From assembly GCA_965277075.1 (NCBI GenBank), contig OZ255707.1:558001-622000 (forward strand): a DNA stretch of 64,000 bases, given 5' to 3'. The notes beneath the pieces are model-generated. The model had not been told where the DNA came from and did no database searches. It saw nothing but the letters and a program-made list of their open reading frames with translations. The first letter of the stretch is position 1, and the number at the start of each line of letters is the position of its first letter. Below, piece by piece: positions 15,869 through 23,583 of this stretch. Both the position numbers and the translations under genes were made by a program. This DNA comes from Lustribacter sp965277075 (GTDB taxonomy: Bacteria > Vulcanimicrobiota > Vulcanimicrobiia > Vulcanimicrobiales > Vulcanimicrobiaceae).

Positions 15869-17644
15869 ATGCCCGACTCTAGTACTGGGCGAAGCCCAGA
15901 TGAAACGGAGCGCGTAAGCGCATCAGCAGCTGGGCGAAGCCCAGATGAAACAAAGCGCGTAAGCACATCAACAGCGATGCGCGCCCGCAGTTCGATCGTC
16001 GTCGACGGACGCGATCGTGCCGCAGCCCGTTCGTATTTCAAAGCCGTCGGCCTCACCGACGAAGACCTCAAGAAACCGCTCGTGTTGATCGCAAACACGT
16101 GGACCGATGCGATGCCGTGCAATTTCAATTTGCGGGGTCTCGCCGATCACGTTCGCGCCGGCATTCGGGCGGCCGGCGGAACGCCGCTGGAATTCAATAC
16201 GATCGCGATCAGCGACGGCATTTCGATGGGCACGGAAGGGATGAAAGCGTCGCTCGTCAGCCGCGAAGTGATCGCCGATTCGATCGAACTCGTCGCGCGC
16301 GGTTACGGCTTCGACGCGGTCGTTGCGCTCGTGGCCTGCGACAAGACGATCCCGGCCGGCGGCATGGCCTTGCTACGTTTGAACATCCCCGGACTCGTCT
16401 TGTACGGCGGATCGATCGCGCCGGGCAAATACGCGGGACGCGATCTCACGATCGGTGACGTCTTCGAAGCGGTCGGCGCGCACGCGGCCGGCAAGATCGA
16501 CGATCACGAGCTCCTGCAGATCGAGAACCTCGCGTGCCCCGGTGCGGGCGCGTGCGGCGGCCAGTTCACCGCGAACACGATGGCGACTGTGCTCGAGTTC
16601 ATCGGTCTCTCGCCCGTCGGCAGCGCGAGCCCCGGCGCGACGGACCCGCGCCGCGAAAAAGAAGGCTATCGCGCGGGTCAACTGGTCATGGAATTGTTGC
16701 AGCGCAATCTGCGGCCGCGCGATATTTGCACGCGCGAGGCGTTCGACAACGCGATCGCCGCAGCGGCGGGAACCGGCGGTTCGACGAACGCCGTGCTTCA
16801 TCTGCTCGCTATGGCGCGCGAAGCCGGCGTGCCACTGACGATCGATGATTTCGACGCCGTGAGCGAACGGACGCCGATCATCGCCGACCTGCGCCCGGGC
16901 GGGAAATACGTCGCGCTGGACGTCGATGCAGCGGGCGGGGTCGGGCTCATCGCAAAGCGCATGATCGAAGGCGGTTTGATCGGCGGCTCGACGTTGACGC
17001 CGAGTGGCCGGACGTTGGCGCAAGAGACGGCCGACATTCAAGAGACGCCCGGACAAGTGGTCATTGCGACCGCCGAGCGGCCGTTCAAGAAAACCGGCGG
17101 CATCGTCGTCTTGCGCGGCAACCTCGCGCCGGACGGAGCGGTCGTCAAAGTCGCTGGTCACGAACGCATGTATCATCGCGGTCGCGCGCGCGTGTTCGAG
17201 CGCGAAGAAGAGGCGATGCGCGCGGTCGACACGCGCGAGATCGTCGACGGCGACGTCGTCGTCATTCGATACGAAGGCCCGAAGGGCGGCCCCGGGATGC
17301 GTGAGATGCTCGGCGTGACGGCCGCGATCGTCGGACAAGGGTTAGGCGAAACCGTCGCACTCGTCACCGACGGACGCTTTAGCGGCGCGACGCGCGGCTT
17401 AATGATCGGCCACATCGCCCCGGAGGCGTTCAGCGGCGGCGCGATAGCCGCAGTCCATGACGGCGACACGATTACGATCGACATTGAGCGGCGCCGCATT
17501 GACGTGAACCTCGACGACAGGGCGATCGCCGAGCGACTGCGCGCGTGGAAACAACCGGCACCGCGCTATACGGCGAGCAGTGTGCTCGCGAAATACGCCC
17601 GACTCGTCGGCTCGGCCGCGGAAGGTGCGGTTACGAGCGCGTGA
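15869..17644 (+). CDS. ilvD: Dihydroxy-acid dehydratase IlvD
   Basis: IlvD removes water from dihydroxy acids in valine, leucine and isoleucine synthesis. The iron-sulfur ligands expected for the family are present: MPCNFNL, ACDKTIPAG and GACGGQFTANTM. The C-terminal motif GRFSGATRGLMIGHI is also intact. AGGAG lies about eight bases before ATG 15869. Residues 6-35 are not family sequence: they are two copies of a 15-residue unit (GRSPDETERVSASAA and GRSPDETKRVSTSTA) encoded by a palindromic repeat. The normal protein would begin near MRARSSIVVDGRD at 15977. The stop overlaps the GTG of thrC. Confidence 0.97.
   Translation: MPDSSTGRSPDETERVSASAAGRSPDETKRVSTSTAMRARSSIVVDGRDRAAARSYFKAVGLTDEDLKKPLVLIANTWTDAMPCNFNLRGLADHVRAGIRAAGGTPLEFNTIAISDGISMGTEGMKASLVSREVIADSIELVARGYGFDAVVALVACDKTIPAGGMALLRLNIPGLVLYGGSIAPGKYAGRDLTIGDVFEAVGAHAAGKIDDHELLQIENLACPGAGACGGQFTANTMATVLEFIGLSPVGSASPGATDPRREKEGYRAGQLVMELLQRNLRPRDICTREAFDNAIAAAAGTGGSTNAVLHLLAMAREAGVPLTIDDFDAVSERTPIIADLRPGGKYVALDVDAAGGVGLIAKRMIEGGLIGGSTLTPSGRTLAQETADIQETPGQVVIATAERPFKKTGGIVVLRGNLAPDGAVVKVAGHERMYHRGRARVFEREEEAMRAVDTREIVDGDVVVIRYEGPKGGPGMREMLGVTAAIVGQGLGETVALVTDGRFSGATRGLMIGHIAPEAFSGGAIAAVHDGDTITIDIERRRIDVNLDDRAIAERLRAWKQPAPRYTASSVLAKYARLVGSAAEGAVTSA
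15885..15974 (+). repeat. Tandem 45-bp palindromic repeat inside ilvD
   Basis: Two direct copies (15885-15929 and 15930-15974) differ at a few positions. Each begins with the perfect hairpin CTGGGCGAAGCCCAG. The first copy also contains GCGC-GTAA-GCGC, a stem with a GNRA-type loop. Because the unit is 45 bases it adds exactly 15 codons without breaking the frame. Confidence 0.85.
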
Positions 17645-18885
17645 AGCTGCTCTGCAGCGAGTGCGCGCATCCGGCCGGAGCGGGTGCGATGTTTTGCGCC
17701 GATTGCGGCGGGCTGCTCGCGTTCGGGACGTTCGCCGCGCCGGCCGGCGCGCTCGACCGCGATCGGATCGCGGCACGACGGGGATCGACGGACATGCGCG
17801 ACCGCAGCGGCGTGTGGCGCTACCGCGAACTCTTGCCTGAGATTCCATTCGCCGACATCGTCACGCTCGGCGAAGGCGACGTCCCGCTCTTCGCGGGTCC
17901 GCGCGGCGCGGACTACGCCGGTGTCGTCCGTCTCGCGTATCTGCATCTCGGGATGAACCCGACGTCATCGTTCAAAGACGCGGGCATGACCGTCGCCGTT
18001 TCGCGCGCCATCGCAACCGGTGCGCGCGTCGCGATCTGCGCGAGCACCGGCAATACGTCGGCGTCGCTCGCCGCCTATGCGGCGCGCGCGGGAATGCACG
18101 CGGTCGTGCTCGTGCCATCGACCGGTATCAGTGAATCGAAGGTCGCGCAGACACTCGATTACGGCGCGACGGTCGTCGCGATCGAAGGCGATTTCGACGC
18201 TGCGCTCGCAACGGTTCGCGCGCAAGATCCGCGTCGCGTCGCGATCGTGAACTCCGTCAACCCGTATCGCATCGAAGGCCAGAAGACCGTTGCGTTCGTA
18301 TTGCTCGAACAGCGCGGCTGGCGCGTCCCCGACTGGGTGATCGTGCCGGGCGGAAACCTCGGAAACACGACCGCGCTCGGCAAAGGCTTTCGCGAAGCGC
18401 TGGCCCTCGGGTGGATCGACCGGCTCCCGCGTCTGGTTACGGTTCAGGCATCCGGTGCCGCCCCCTTTGCGCGCGCGTACAACACGCAGTCCGAACTGGT
18501 GCCGGTTCACGCGCAAACGTCCGCGACCGCGATCAAGATCGGTGCGCCGGCATCGTGGAAGAAAGCGCGTGCCGAAATCGCCGCCCATCGCGGTGTCGTA
18601 ACCAACGTCGACGACGGCGCGATTGCCGACGCACGCGCGATCGTCGGACGCGACGGCGTCGGTTGCGAACCGGCATCGGCGGCGACGCTCGCGGGTCTAC
18701 GCGAGCTCGTCGCGGCCGGCACGATCGGCGCGGGCGACGATATCGTGCTCGTGCTGACGGGACACGTGCTCAAAGACGGTGCGTATGCGGCGCGGTATCA
18801 CGAGAGTAGCGCGCCGTTTGCAAACCACATCCTCCGCGGCACCGATCCCGCCGATGTGATCGAACGTCTGACCGCGCCTGCGTGA
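17641..18885 (+). CDS. thrC: Threonine synthase ThrC with N-terminal zinc ribbon
   Basis: ThrC converts phosphohomoserine to threonine using PLP. A CxxC...CxxC zinc ribbon (C5, C8, C19, C22) precedes the fold-type II PLP domain. The PLP lysine is K112 in NPTSSFKDAG, and the substrate loop is CASTGNTSASLAAYAA. It starts at GTG 17641, overlapping the ilvD stop, and its own stop overlaps the GTG of thrB. The three genes form a branched-chain/threonine unit in which threonine also feeds isoleucine synthesis. Confidence 0.96.
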   Translation: MKLLCSECAHPAGAGAMFCADCGGLLAFGTFAAPAGALDRDRIAARRGSTDMRDRSGVWRYRELLPEIPFADIVTLGEGDVPLFAGPRGADYAGVVRLAYLHLGMNPTSSFKDAGMTVAVSRAIATGARVAICASTGNTSASLAAYAARAGMHAVVLVPSTGISESKVAQTLDYGATVVAIEGDFDAALATVRAQDPRRVAIVNSVNPYRIEGQKTVAFVLLEQRGWRVPDWVIVPGGNLGNTTALGKGFREALALGWIDRLPRLVTVQASGAAPFARAYNTQSELVPVHAQTSATAIKIGAPASWKKARAEIAAHRGVVTNVDDGAIADARAIVGRDGVGCEPASAATLAGLRELVAAGTIGAGDDIVLVLTGHVLKDGAYAARYHESSAPFANHILRGTDPADVIERLTAPA

Positions 18886-19781
18886 AGCGATTCGCGGTCA
18901 GCGTTCCGGCGACGAGTGCAAATCTCGGCCCCGGGTTCGACAGCGTCGGTATTGCGCTCGAACTCCGCATCCGTGCCGACGTGACGGTTCTCGACGCAGG
19001 AGATGTATCACAGTGGACGTTCGGCGGTAGCGAAGCGCCGACGCACAACGGTTTACGCGACGAAATGTTGCGCGCGATGCGCACGCTCTTCGCGGCTGTC
19101 GGCGCCGCGCCGCCGCCGCTCGCGATCGTCATCGACAACCCGATTCCGTTGGGTCGTGGACTCGGCGGCAGTGCTGCGGGCGCCGCGCTCGGTCTCGCCA
19201 TCGCGGCCGAATTGCGCGATCCGTCTCCGCACGTCGACGAACTGATCCGAACCGTCACCGTCCTCGAAGGTCACCCCGACAACGGCGTCCCGGCGATCGT
19301 CGGCGGCGTCGTCATCGCCGTTGCAGAAGACGAAGACGTCGTATACGCGCGGTTCGCACCACCGCCGAACCTGCACGCACAGATCGTCGTGCCCGATTTC
19401 TCGATGCCGACGCGGCAAGCGCGCGCGATCTTGCCCGACGCATACGCGCGACGCGACGCGGTGTATAATGTCGGTCACGCGGCACTGCTCGGCGCCGCGT
19501 TCGCGTCGGGCAATGCTGCGCTACTGCGCACGGCAATGCGCGACCGCTTACATCAACCGTTTCGTGCCTCGTTCGTGCCCGGACTCAACGACATGCTTGG
19601 CTTGAACGTTCCCGGCATGATCGGTATCGCACTTTCGGGCGCCGGCCCGTCCGTATTGACACTCGTCGAGTCGGGAAGTAATGCAGGCGAAGCCGTGCGC
19701 GACGTTTTTGCGCGTCATGGTGTGAGCTCACGCGTCCTCGAACTCGAGCCGGCAATCGCGGGCATCGTGCGAGAGGGGTGA
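18882..19781 (+). CDS. thrB: Homoserine kinase ThrB
   Basis: ThrB is a GHMP-family kinase making O-phosphohomoserine, the ThrC substrate. The N-terminus VPATSANLGPGFDSVGIALE and the ATP loop PLGRGLGGSAAGAA (about residues 89-102) are typical. The C-terminal motif GIALSGAGPSVLTLV completes the family pattern. Length (299) is normal. It starts at GTG 18882 within the thrC stop. Confidence 0.96.
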   Translation: MKRFAVSVPATSANLGPGFDSVGIALELRIRADVTVLDAGDVSQWTFGGSEAPTHNGLRDEMLRAMRTLFAAVGAAPPPLAIVIDNPIPLGRGLGGSAAGAALGLAIAAELRDPSPHVDELIRTVTVLEGHPDNGVPAIVGGVVIAVAEDEDVVYARFAPPPNLHAQIVVPDFSMPTRQARAILPDAYARRDAVYNVGHAALLGAAFASGNAALLRTAMRDRLHQPFRASFVPGLNDMLGLNVPGMIGIALSGAGPSVLTLVESGSNAGEAVRDVFARHGVSSRVLELEPAIAGIVREG

Positions 19782-19809
19782 ACGGCCGCGACAAGCGAAG
19801 CGCGCTGAA

Positions 19810-20229
19810 ATGGTAAGCGTCAACGTCGGTTCACCAGCCGGAATGTATGCGGTCGCGGAGCCCTCGTTCTACCGGTACGTCATCCGGCTCGCCGAAGCCG
19901 ATGTGGCGACGACGCTGCAAGATCGTGCCAACCTCGACGTTCTCGCCAACGTTCCGCACGCGTACGCCGATGAAGTAGAATGCTCCGGTGACGGTTGGCG
20001 TATCGTTCCCGCCGCATCGTACGACGATTGGCCGGTACTCGAAGCAACGCCGCAACGGCTACGCGCTGCGTTTCAAACTGCGCGCCGCTTATTGTGGAAA
20101 CATGCCGGCCCGGTCGGCATCAGCGCCGGCGAAATTATGACCGTTGACGCCGAAATCGATTCGGTACTCGGCGTCTTGCATCAGGCTGAAGCCGGCGGCT
20201 TCAGCGTGAACGTCAGCTACGTTTCGTAG
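19810..20229 (+). CDS. Uncharacterised 139-residue protein
   Basis: The protein is soluble and alpha/beta in character (PSFYRYVIRLAEADVATTLQ, SYDDWPVLEATPQRLRAAFQ), with no signal peptide, membrane segment or motif that I recognise. It follows thrB by 28 bases, so co-transcription is possible. Its last 17 bases overlap the convergent gene at 20213-20716. Confidence 0.6.
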   Translation: MVSVNVGSPAGMYAVAEPSFYRYVIRLAEADVATTLQDRANLDVLANVPHAYADEVECSGDGWRIVPAASYDDWPVLEATPQRLRAAFQTARRLLWKHAGPVGISAGEIMTVDAEIDSVLGVLHQAEAGGFSVNVSYVS

Positions 20230-20716
20230 GCCCGACAGTTGCCAGCGCCGTCGATAATAAATCCCGGCGAACCAGCAACAGGGCCCCGGCGATCGTCATG
20301 AGCGCGGCGAGCACCATCGTCGCGTAACCTGCCAGCGACGACCCGTCGCCCGGCACGACATCGAGCGGTACATTTGCAATTGCACTCGTCACCGAACCGA
20401 TTTGCGTCGTCAAACCGATCGTCCACGCGCCGGGCGTCGCAAGTTGAAGCGCGCCTTCAAATCCGCTCTGCGTTCGCGCGAGCGGTGCGCGAATCGCCAA
20501 GCCGCCCGGTCCGGTCGCCGTAACCGTGACCGCATCAAACCGTGTCGCGTCGCCTGCGACATGTACGGAGATCGGCGCCGCGGCCCGGTAATGGGGGAGG
20601 CGCTGCGTCGAAGCGCTGGCCGAGTTGAGTACGATCGAGATCGCCTGGTGCGGAGAGCCGAGCCCTGCCGCCGGAGAGAATCCGAGCCACGCTGCAAGCA
20701 GAAGAAACGCCTTCAT
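20213..20716 (-). CDS. Exported beta-sandwich protein with C-terminal membrane anchor
   Basis: The 167-residue protein has a signal peptide (MKAFLLLAAWLGFSPAAGLG). An Ig-like domain follows (APISVHVAGDATRFDAVTVT to GLTTQIGSVTSAIANVPLDV), and a membrane helix near the C-terminus (YATMVLAALMTIAGALLLV). The fold resembles FixH/YtkA-type extracytoplasmic modules, but no metal-binding residues stand out. It lies 29 bases after the stop of another exported gene, so the two probably form a leftward unit. Confidence 0.7.
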   Translation of the reverse strand: MKAFLLLAAWLGFSPAAGLGSPHQAISIVLNSASASTQRLPHYRAAAPISVHVAGDATRFDAVTVTATGPGGLAIRAPLARTQSGFEGALQLATPGAWTIGLTTQIGSVTSAIANVPLDVVPGDGSSLAGYATMVLAALMTIAGALLLVRRDLLSTALATVGPTKRS

Positions 20717-20745
20717 AAGGACGCCTTACCCGGATACGCTGCCTT

Positions 20746-21252
20746 TCATCGGGCAGCCAAAGGCACGCGCAGCGCCGCGAAGCGTTCCCACGCGTTCATC
20801 GGAGCGGCTGCAGCCGCGGTTTCGATCGCCACAGCATCGGCCAGTAGCGCGCGCGCTTTCGAGACGTACGGGCTTGCCGGGAAATCCGCGAGAAGCCAAC
20901 CTTCGGTTTGCCGTGCAAGACGATGCGCATCCTCGGTCGGAATCTTGAGATACACCGTCTCCAGGGCAAGCAGGTCTTTCGCGATCCACGGGTCGCTCGG
21001 AAAGCGCCCTTCCCACGCGTGCATCGCGTCGGTTGCAAATGCCAGCGGGCCGCTGATGAGGTCTCGCGGCTCGGTACCATCGTCGATTCGCGCGCCGCTG
21101 TCGCGGATCGAATTGGCGATCGAAAGGACACTCAAATTGAAACGGCCGAAGGATGCATCAGCTGGAGCGAGGGTCGCGTCGGCGGCCAGAGCCGGCGCGA
21201 GCGAAGCGGCGAACAACACGACAAGGGCGGCGAACGCAAAACGAACGTACAT
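20746..21252 (-). CDS. Exported uncharacterised alpha-helical protein
   Basis: The 168-residue protein has a clear signal peptide (MYVRFAFAALVVLFAASLAPALA) and a helical mature part with tetratricopeptide-like spacing (PWIAKDLLALETVYLKIP, ASPYVSKARALLADAVAIE). I do not recognise a family. ATG 21252 follows a TGAGG Shine-Dalgarno sequence. It shares the intergenic region 21253-21436 with the divergent FecR-type gene. Confidence 0.65.
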   Translation of the reverse strand: MYVRFAFAALVVLFAASLAPALAADATLAPADASFGRFNLSVLSIANSIRDSGARIDDGTEPRDLISGPLAFATDAMHAWEGRFPSDPWIAKDLLALETVYLKIPTEDAHRLARQTEGWLLADFPASPYVSKARALLADAVAIETAAAAAPMNAWERFAALRVPLAAR

Positions 21253-21387
21253 GCAACACCTCAACAAAGATCGCGGTGACGTTTCGGGTCGTAGGTAGGC
21301 TATCGGTTCGTGACGGAGAGCAGATGAGCGGAGGAAGTTGAGAATATATTAAAGTCGAGTAGCACGGGGTTGCTTCCGGAACCTGCG

Positions 21388-21417
21388 TTGCCGGTCGGTG
21401 CGTTCAACGGGTATCAT
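21388..21417 (+). promoter_or_regulatory. Candidate promoter for the FecR-domain gene
   Basis: TTGCCG (21388-21393) and TATCAT (21412-21417) are 18 bases apart and end 19 bases before ATG 21437. The upstream AT-rich stretch GAATATATTAAAG near 21340 may serve the divergent gene. Confidence 0.35.
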
Positions 21418-21436
21418 CCGTTTTCGTGAGGCCCTC

Positions 21437-23542
21437 ATGCATCAACGATCCTGGCAGCGGCGAACGCTGTCTCCCCTCCTCGCCGCGATCGTCGTTTCAC
21501 TCCTCGCACCGTTGACGTTTCCGCTTGCCGCACGAGCCGACGACGACGGTTCAAACGCGGTTGCCGGCGGCGTCGCCCGCTTGAGCGTCGTCGACGGTAG
21601 CGTCGCGATTCAACGCGGCGATTCAAACTCGACGGTCGACGCCGTCATCAACGCGCCGGTTCTCGGCGCGGACTACGTCACGACCGGTTCGCAATCACGT
21701 GCGGAGGTCCAGTTCGACGGCAATGCAGCCGTACGCATCGGCGAGAACGTGCAGATGCGGTTCTCGCACCTCGACAGCGATAACCGCCAACTGCAACTCG
21801 CCGCCGGTACGATCGATATTCGCTTGCGCGGCACCGACGTACAGACCGCGATCGATACGCCGTCCATCTCCGTCGTGCCGCGCTCCGCGGGCAGCTATCG
21901 CGTTACCGTCGACGAGGACGGCACGACGTTCGTGACCGTGCGATCGGGGCACGCCGACATCGAGACGCCACGTGGCGCGCGAGGCCTCGAAAGCGGTACG
22001 ACGCTCGTTGCGCAGGGATCAGCGGCAGATCCGCAGTTCTCCAATCGTGACGCGATCGCATACGACGGTTTCGATTCGTTCAACCGCGATCGCGATCGTA
22101 TCTTCGACTCCGTCGCGAATTCTCCATACGTCAGCAACGACATCGGCGGCGTCGGCGACCTGAGCGGCAACGGTCGTTGGGTCGACGACGGGACGTATGG
22201 AAACGTCTGGATTCCGACCACGGTCGCCGTCGGCTGGGCTCCGTATCGCAATGGCAATTGGGTGTGGGAAGACGGCTTCGGCTGGACGTGGGTCGGCGCG
22301 GAACCGTGGGGTTGGGCACCATATCACTATGGCCGCTGGTATTACAGTTCCGCCTACAACCATTGGGCTTGGTATCCGCCCGCACGCAACGTGTATCGCC
22401 CCGCATGGAGCCCCGCGCTCGTCGGCTTCATCGGGCTCTCGATCGGCGCCGTCAGCGTCGGCCTCGGCTTCGGTCACGTCGGCTGGGTGCCGCTCGCGCC
22501 GAATGAAGTGCTTCATCCTTGGTGGGGTCCGCACCGTGACGTGACGATCAACAATACGACGATCATCAACAATACGACGAACTACAACATCACGCACGTT
22601 TATCGCAACGCACAGTACAACGGCGTCTCGAGCGTGAGCGTCGAGAACTTTCGAGCCGGACGTTTCGGCGGCGCAAGCGTCGTGACGACGCAGCATCTGG
22701 CCGAAGCGCGGCCATTTGCACTTCGCGGCGCGCTTCCCGTCGTGCCGACCGCGAACAATCTACGCTTCGCACCGGAAACGACGCGCTCGGCTAACCTCGC
22801 GCCCGTCCGTACCGCCGCATTCACACAACGTTCGTTCGCAGGCGCGCCGGTGGTCGCACAACGCACGCCGTTTGCCGAACAGCAGGCTACCGTCACGCGC
22901 GTAACGCGTGCGGCCTCGCCCGCGTACGAGCGCGCACCCGAAACGACGCGAGCTCCCGAAACGACGCTGCACGCGCCGGAAGCGACGACCGCTCGCGATC
23001 CGTGGTCGCGCTTCAATGCCGCGCACGGAGACAACGCACCGGGCGTCGTTCGGCAAGACACGCCCGCCTACAATCGGCAACAAGCCGCGCCGTCCTATAG
23101 TCGGCCCGATCCGTCGGCTTACGATCGCACGGCGCCGGCGAACAATCACGTAACGGCTCCGACGTCCAATCGCGAAACGACGCCGACGTACAGCCGACCG
23201 GCGAATACACAGCCGTCATACAGCCGGCCCGATCCGTCGACCTACAATCGCCCGTCAGCTCCGGCGTATAGCCGGCCCGCGTACACGCAGCCGTCATATA
23301 GCCGGCCCGACGCGTCGACGTACAATCGCCCGGCAGCGCCGACGGACAATCGCCCCGCCGCGCCCGCATACGATCGTCAAGCGGCTCCCACGTATAATCG
23401 CCCGGCAGCGCCGGCATATAACCAGCAGCCGCGTGCGAGCGTACAGCGCTCGATGCCGCAGCCGCAGCAACGTTCCGCTCCGGCAGCTGCGCCACAATCG
23501 CACGATCGAGGTGCCACGAACGATCGTCGCGAGGGACATTAG
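21437..23542 (+). CDS. Exported FecR-domain protein with tryptophan-rich module and Tyr/Pro/Asn repeat tail
   Basis: The 701-residue protein has a signal peptide (TLSPLLAAIVVSLLAPLTFP). A FecR-type beta domain follows (about residues 45-195, RLSVVDGSVAIQRGDSNS). Next is a tryptophan-rich module typical of DUF6600 proteins (about 235-345: VGWAPYRNGNWVWEDGFGW, GWAPYHYGRWYYSSAYNHWA). The last 190 residues are low-complexity repeats such as PSYSRPDPSTYNRP and APTYNRPAAP. It is probably an envelope protein; the tail may bind cell wall or partners. ATG 21437 follows a GAGG ribosome-binding site. Confidence 0.88.
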   Translation: MHQRSWQRRTLSPLLAAIVVSLLAPLTFPLAARADDDGSNAVAGGVARLSVVDGSVAIQRGDSNSTVDAVINAPVLGADYVTTGSQSRAEVQFDGNAAVRIGENVQMRFSHLDSDNRQLQLAAGTIDIRLRGTDVQTAIDTPSISVVPRSAGSYRVTVDEDGTTFVTVRSGHADIETPRGARGLESGTTLVAQGSAADPQFSNRDAIAYDGFDSFNRDRDRIFDSVANSPYVSNDIGGVGDLSGNGRWVDDGTYGNVWIPTTVAVGWAPYRNGNWVWEDGFGWTWVGAEPWGWAPYHYGRWYYSSAYNHWAWYPPARNVYRPAWSPALVGFIGLSIGAVSVGLGFGHVGWVPLAPNEVLHPWWGPHRDVTINNTTIINNTTNYNITHVYRNAQYNGVSSVSVENFRAGRFGGASVVTTQHLAEARPFALRGALPVVPTANNLRFAPETTRSANLAPVRTAAFTQRSFAGAPVVAQRTPFAEQQATVTRVTRAASPAYERAPETTRAPETTLHAPEATTARDPWSRFNAAHGDNAPGVVRQDTPAYNRQQAAPSYSRPDPSAYDRTAPANNHVTAPTSNRETTPTYSRPANTQPSYSRPDPSTYNRPSAPAYSRPAYTQPSYSRPDASTYNRPAAPTDNRPAAPAYDRQAAPTYNRPAAPAYNQQPRASVQRSMPQPQQRSAPAAAPQSHDRGATNDRREGH

Positions 23543-23583
23543 CATAGGATGATGCGAACGGGCGGTTGACGTACATCGGTTCG

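Noticed and set aside
16373..17338. Minus-strand open frame of 321 codons inside ilvD
   Set aside because: IlvD motifs on the plus strand explain this DNA; the reverse frame has no recognisable features.
19775..19800. GGGGTGAAC motif near the end of thrB, resembling part of the c-di-AMP riboswitch
   Set aside because: The other conserved blocks are missing and it lies in coding sequence.
23050..23450. Short repeats at the end of the FecR-type gene as a possible CRISPR array
   Set aside because: Repeats are in frame, of varying length, without unique spacers of constant size; they encode a low-complexity protein tail.
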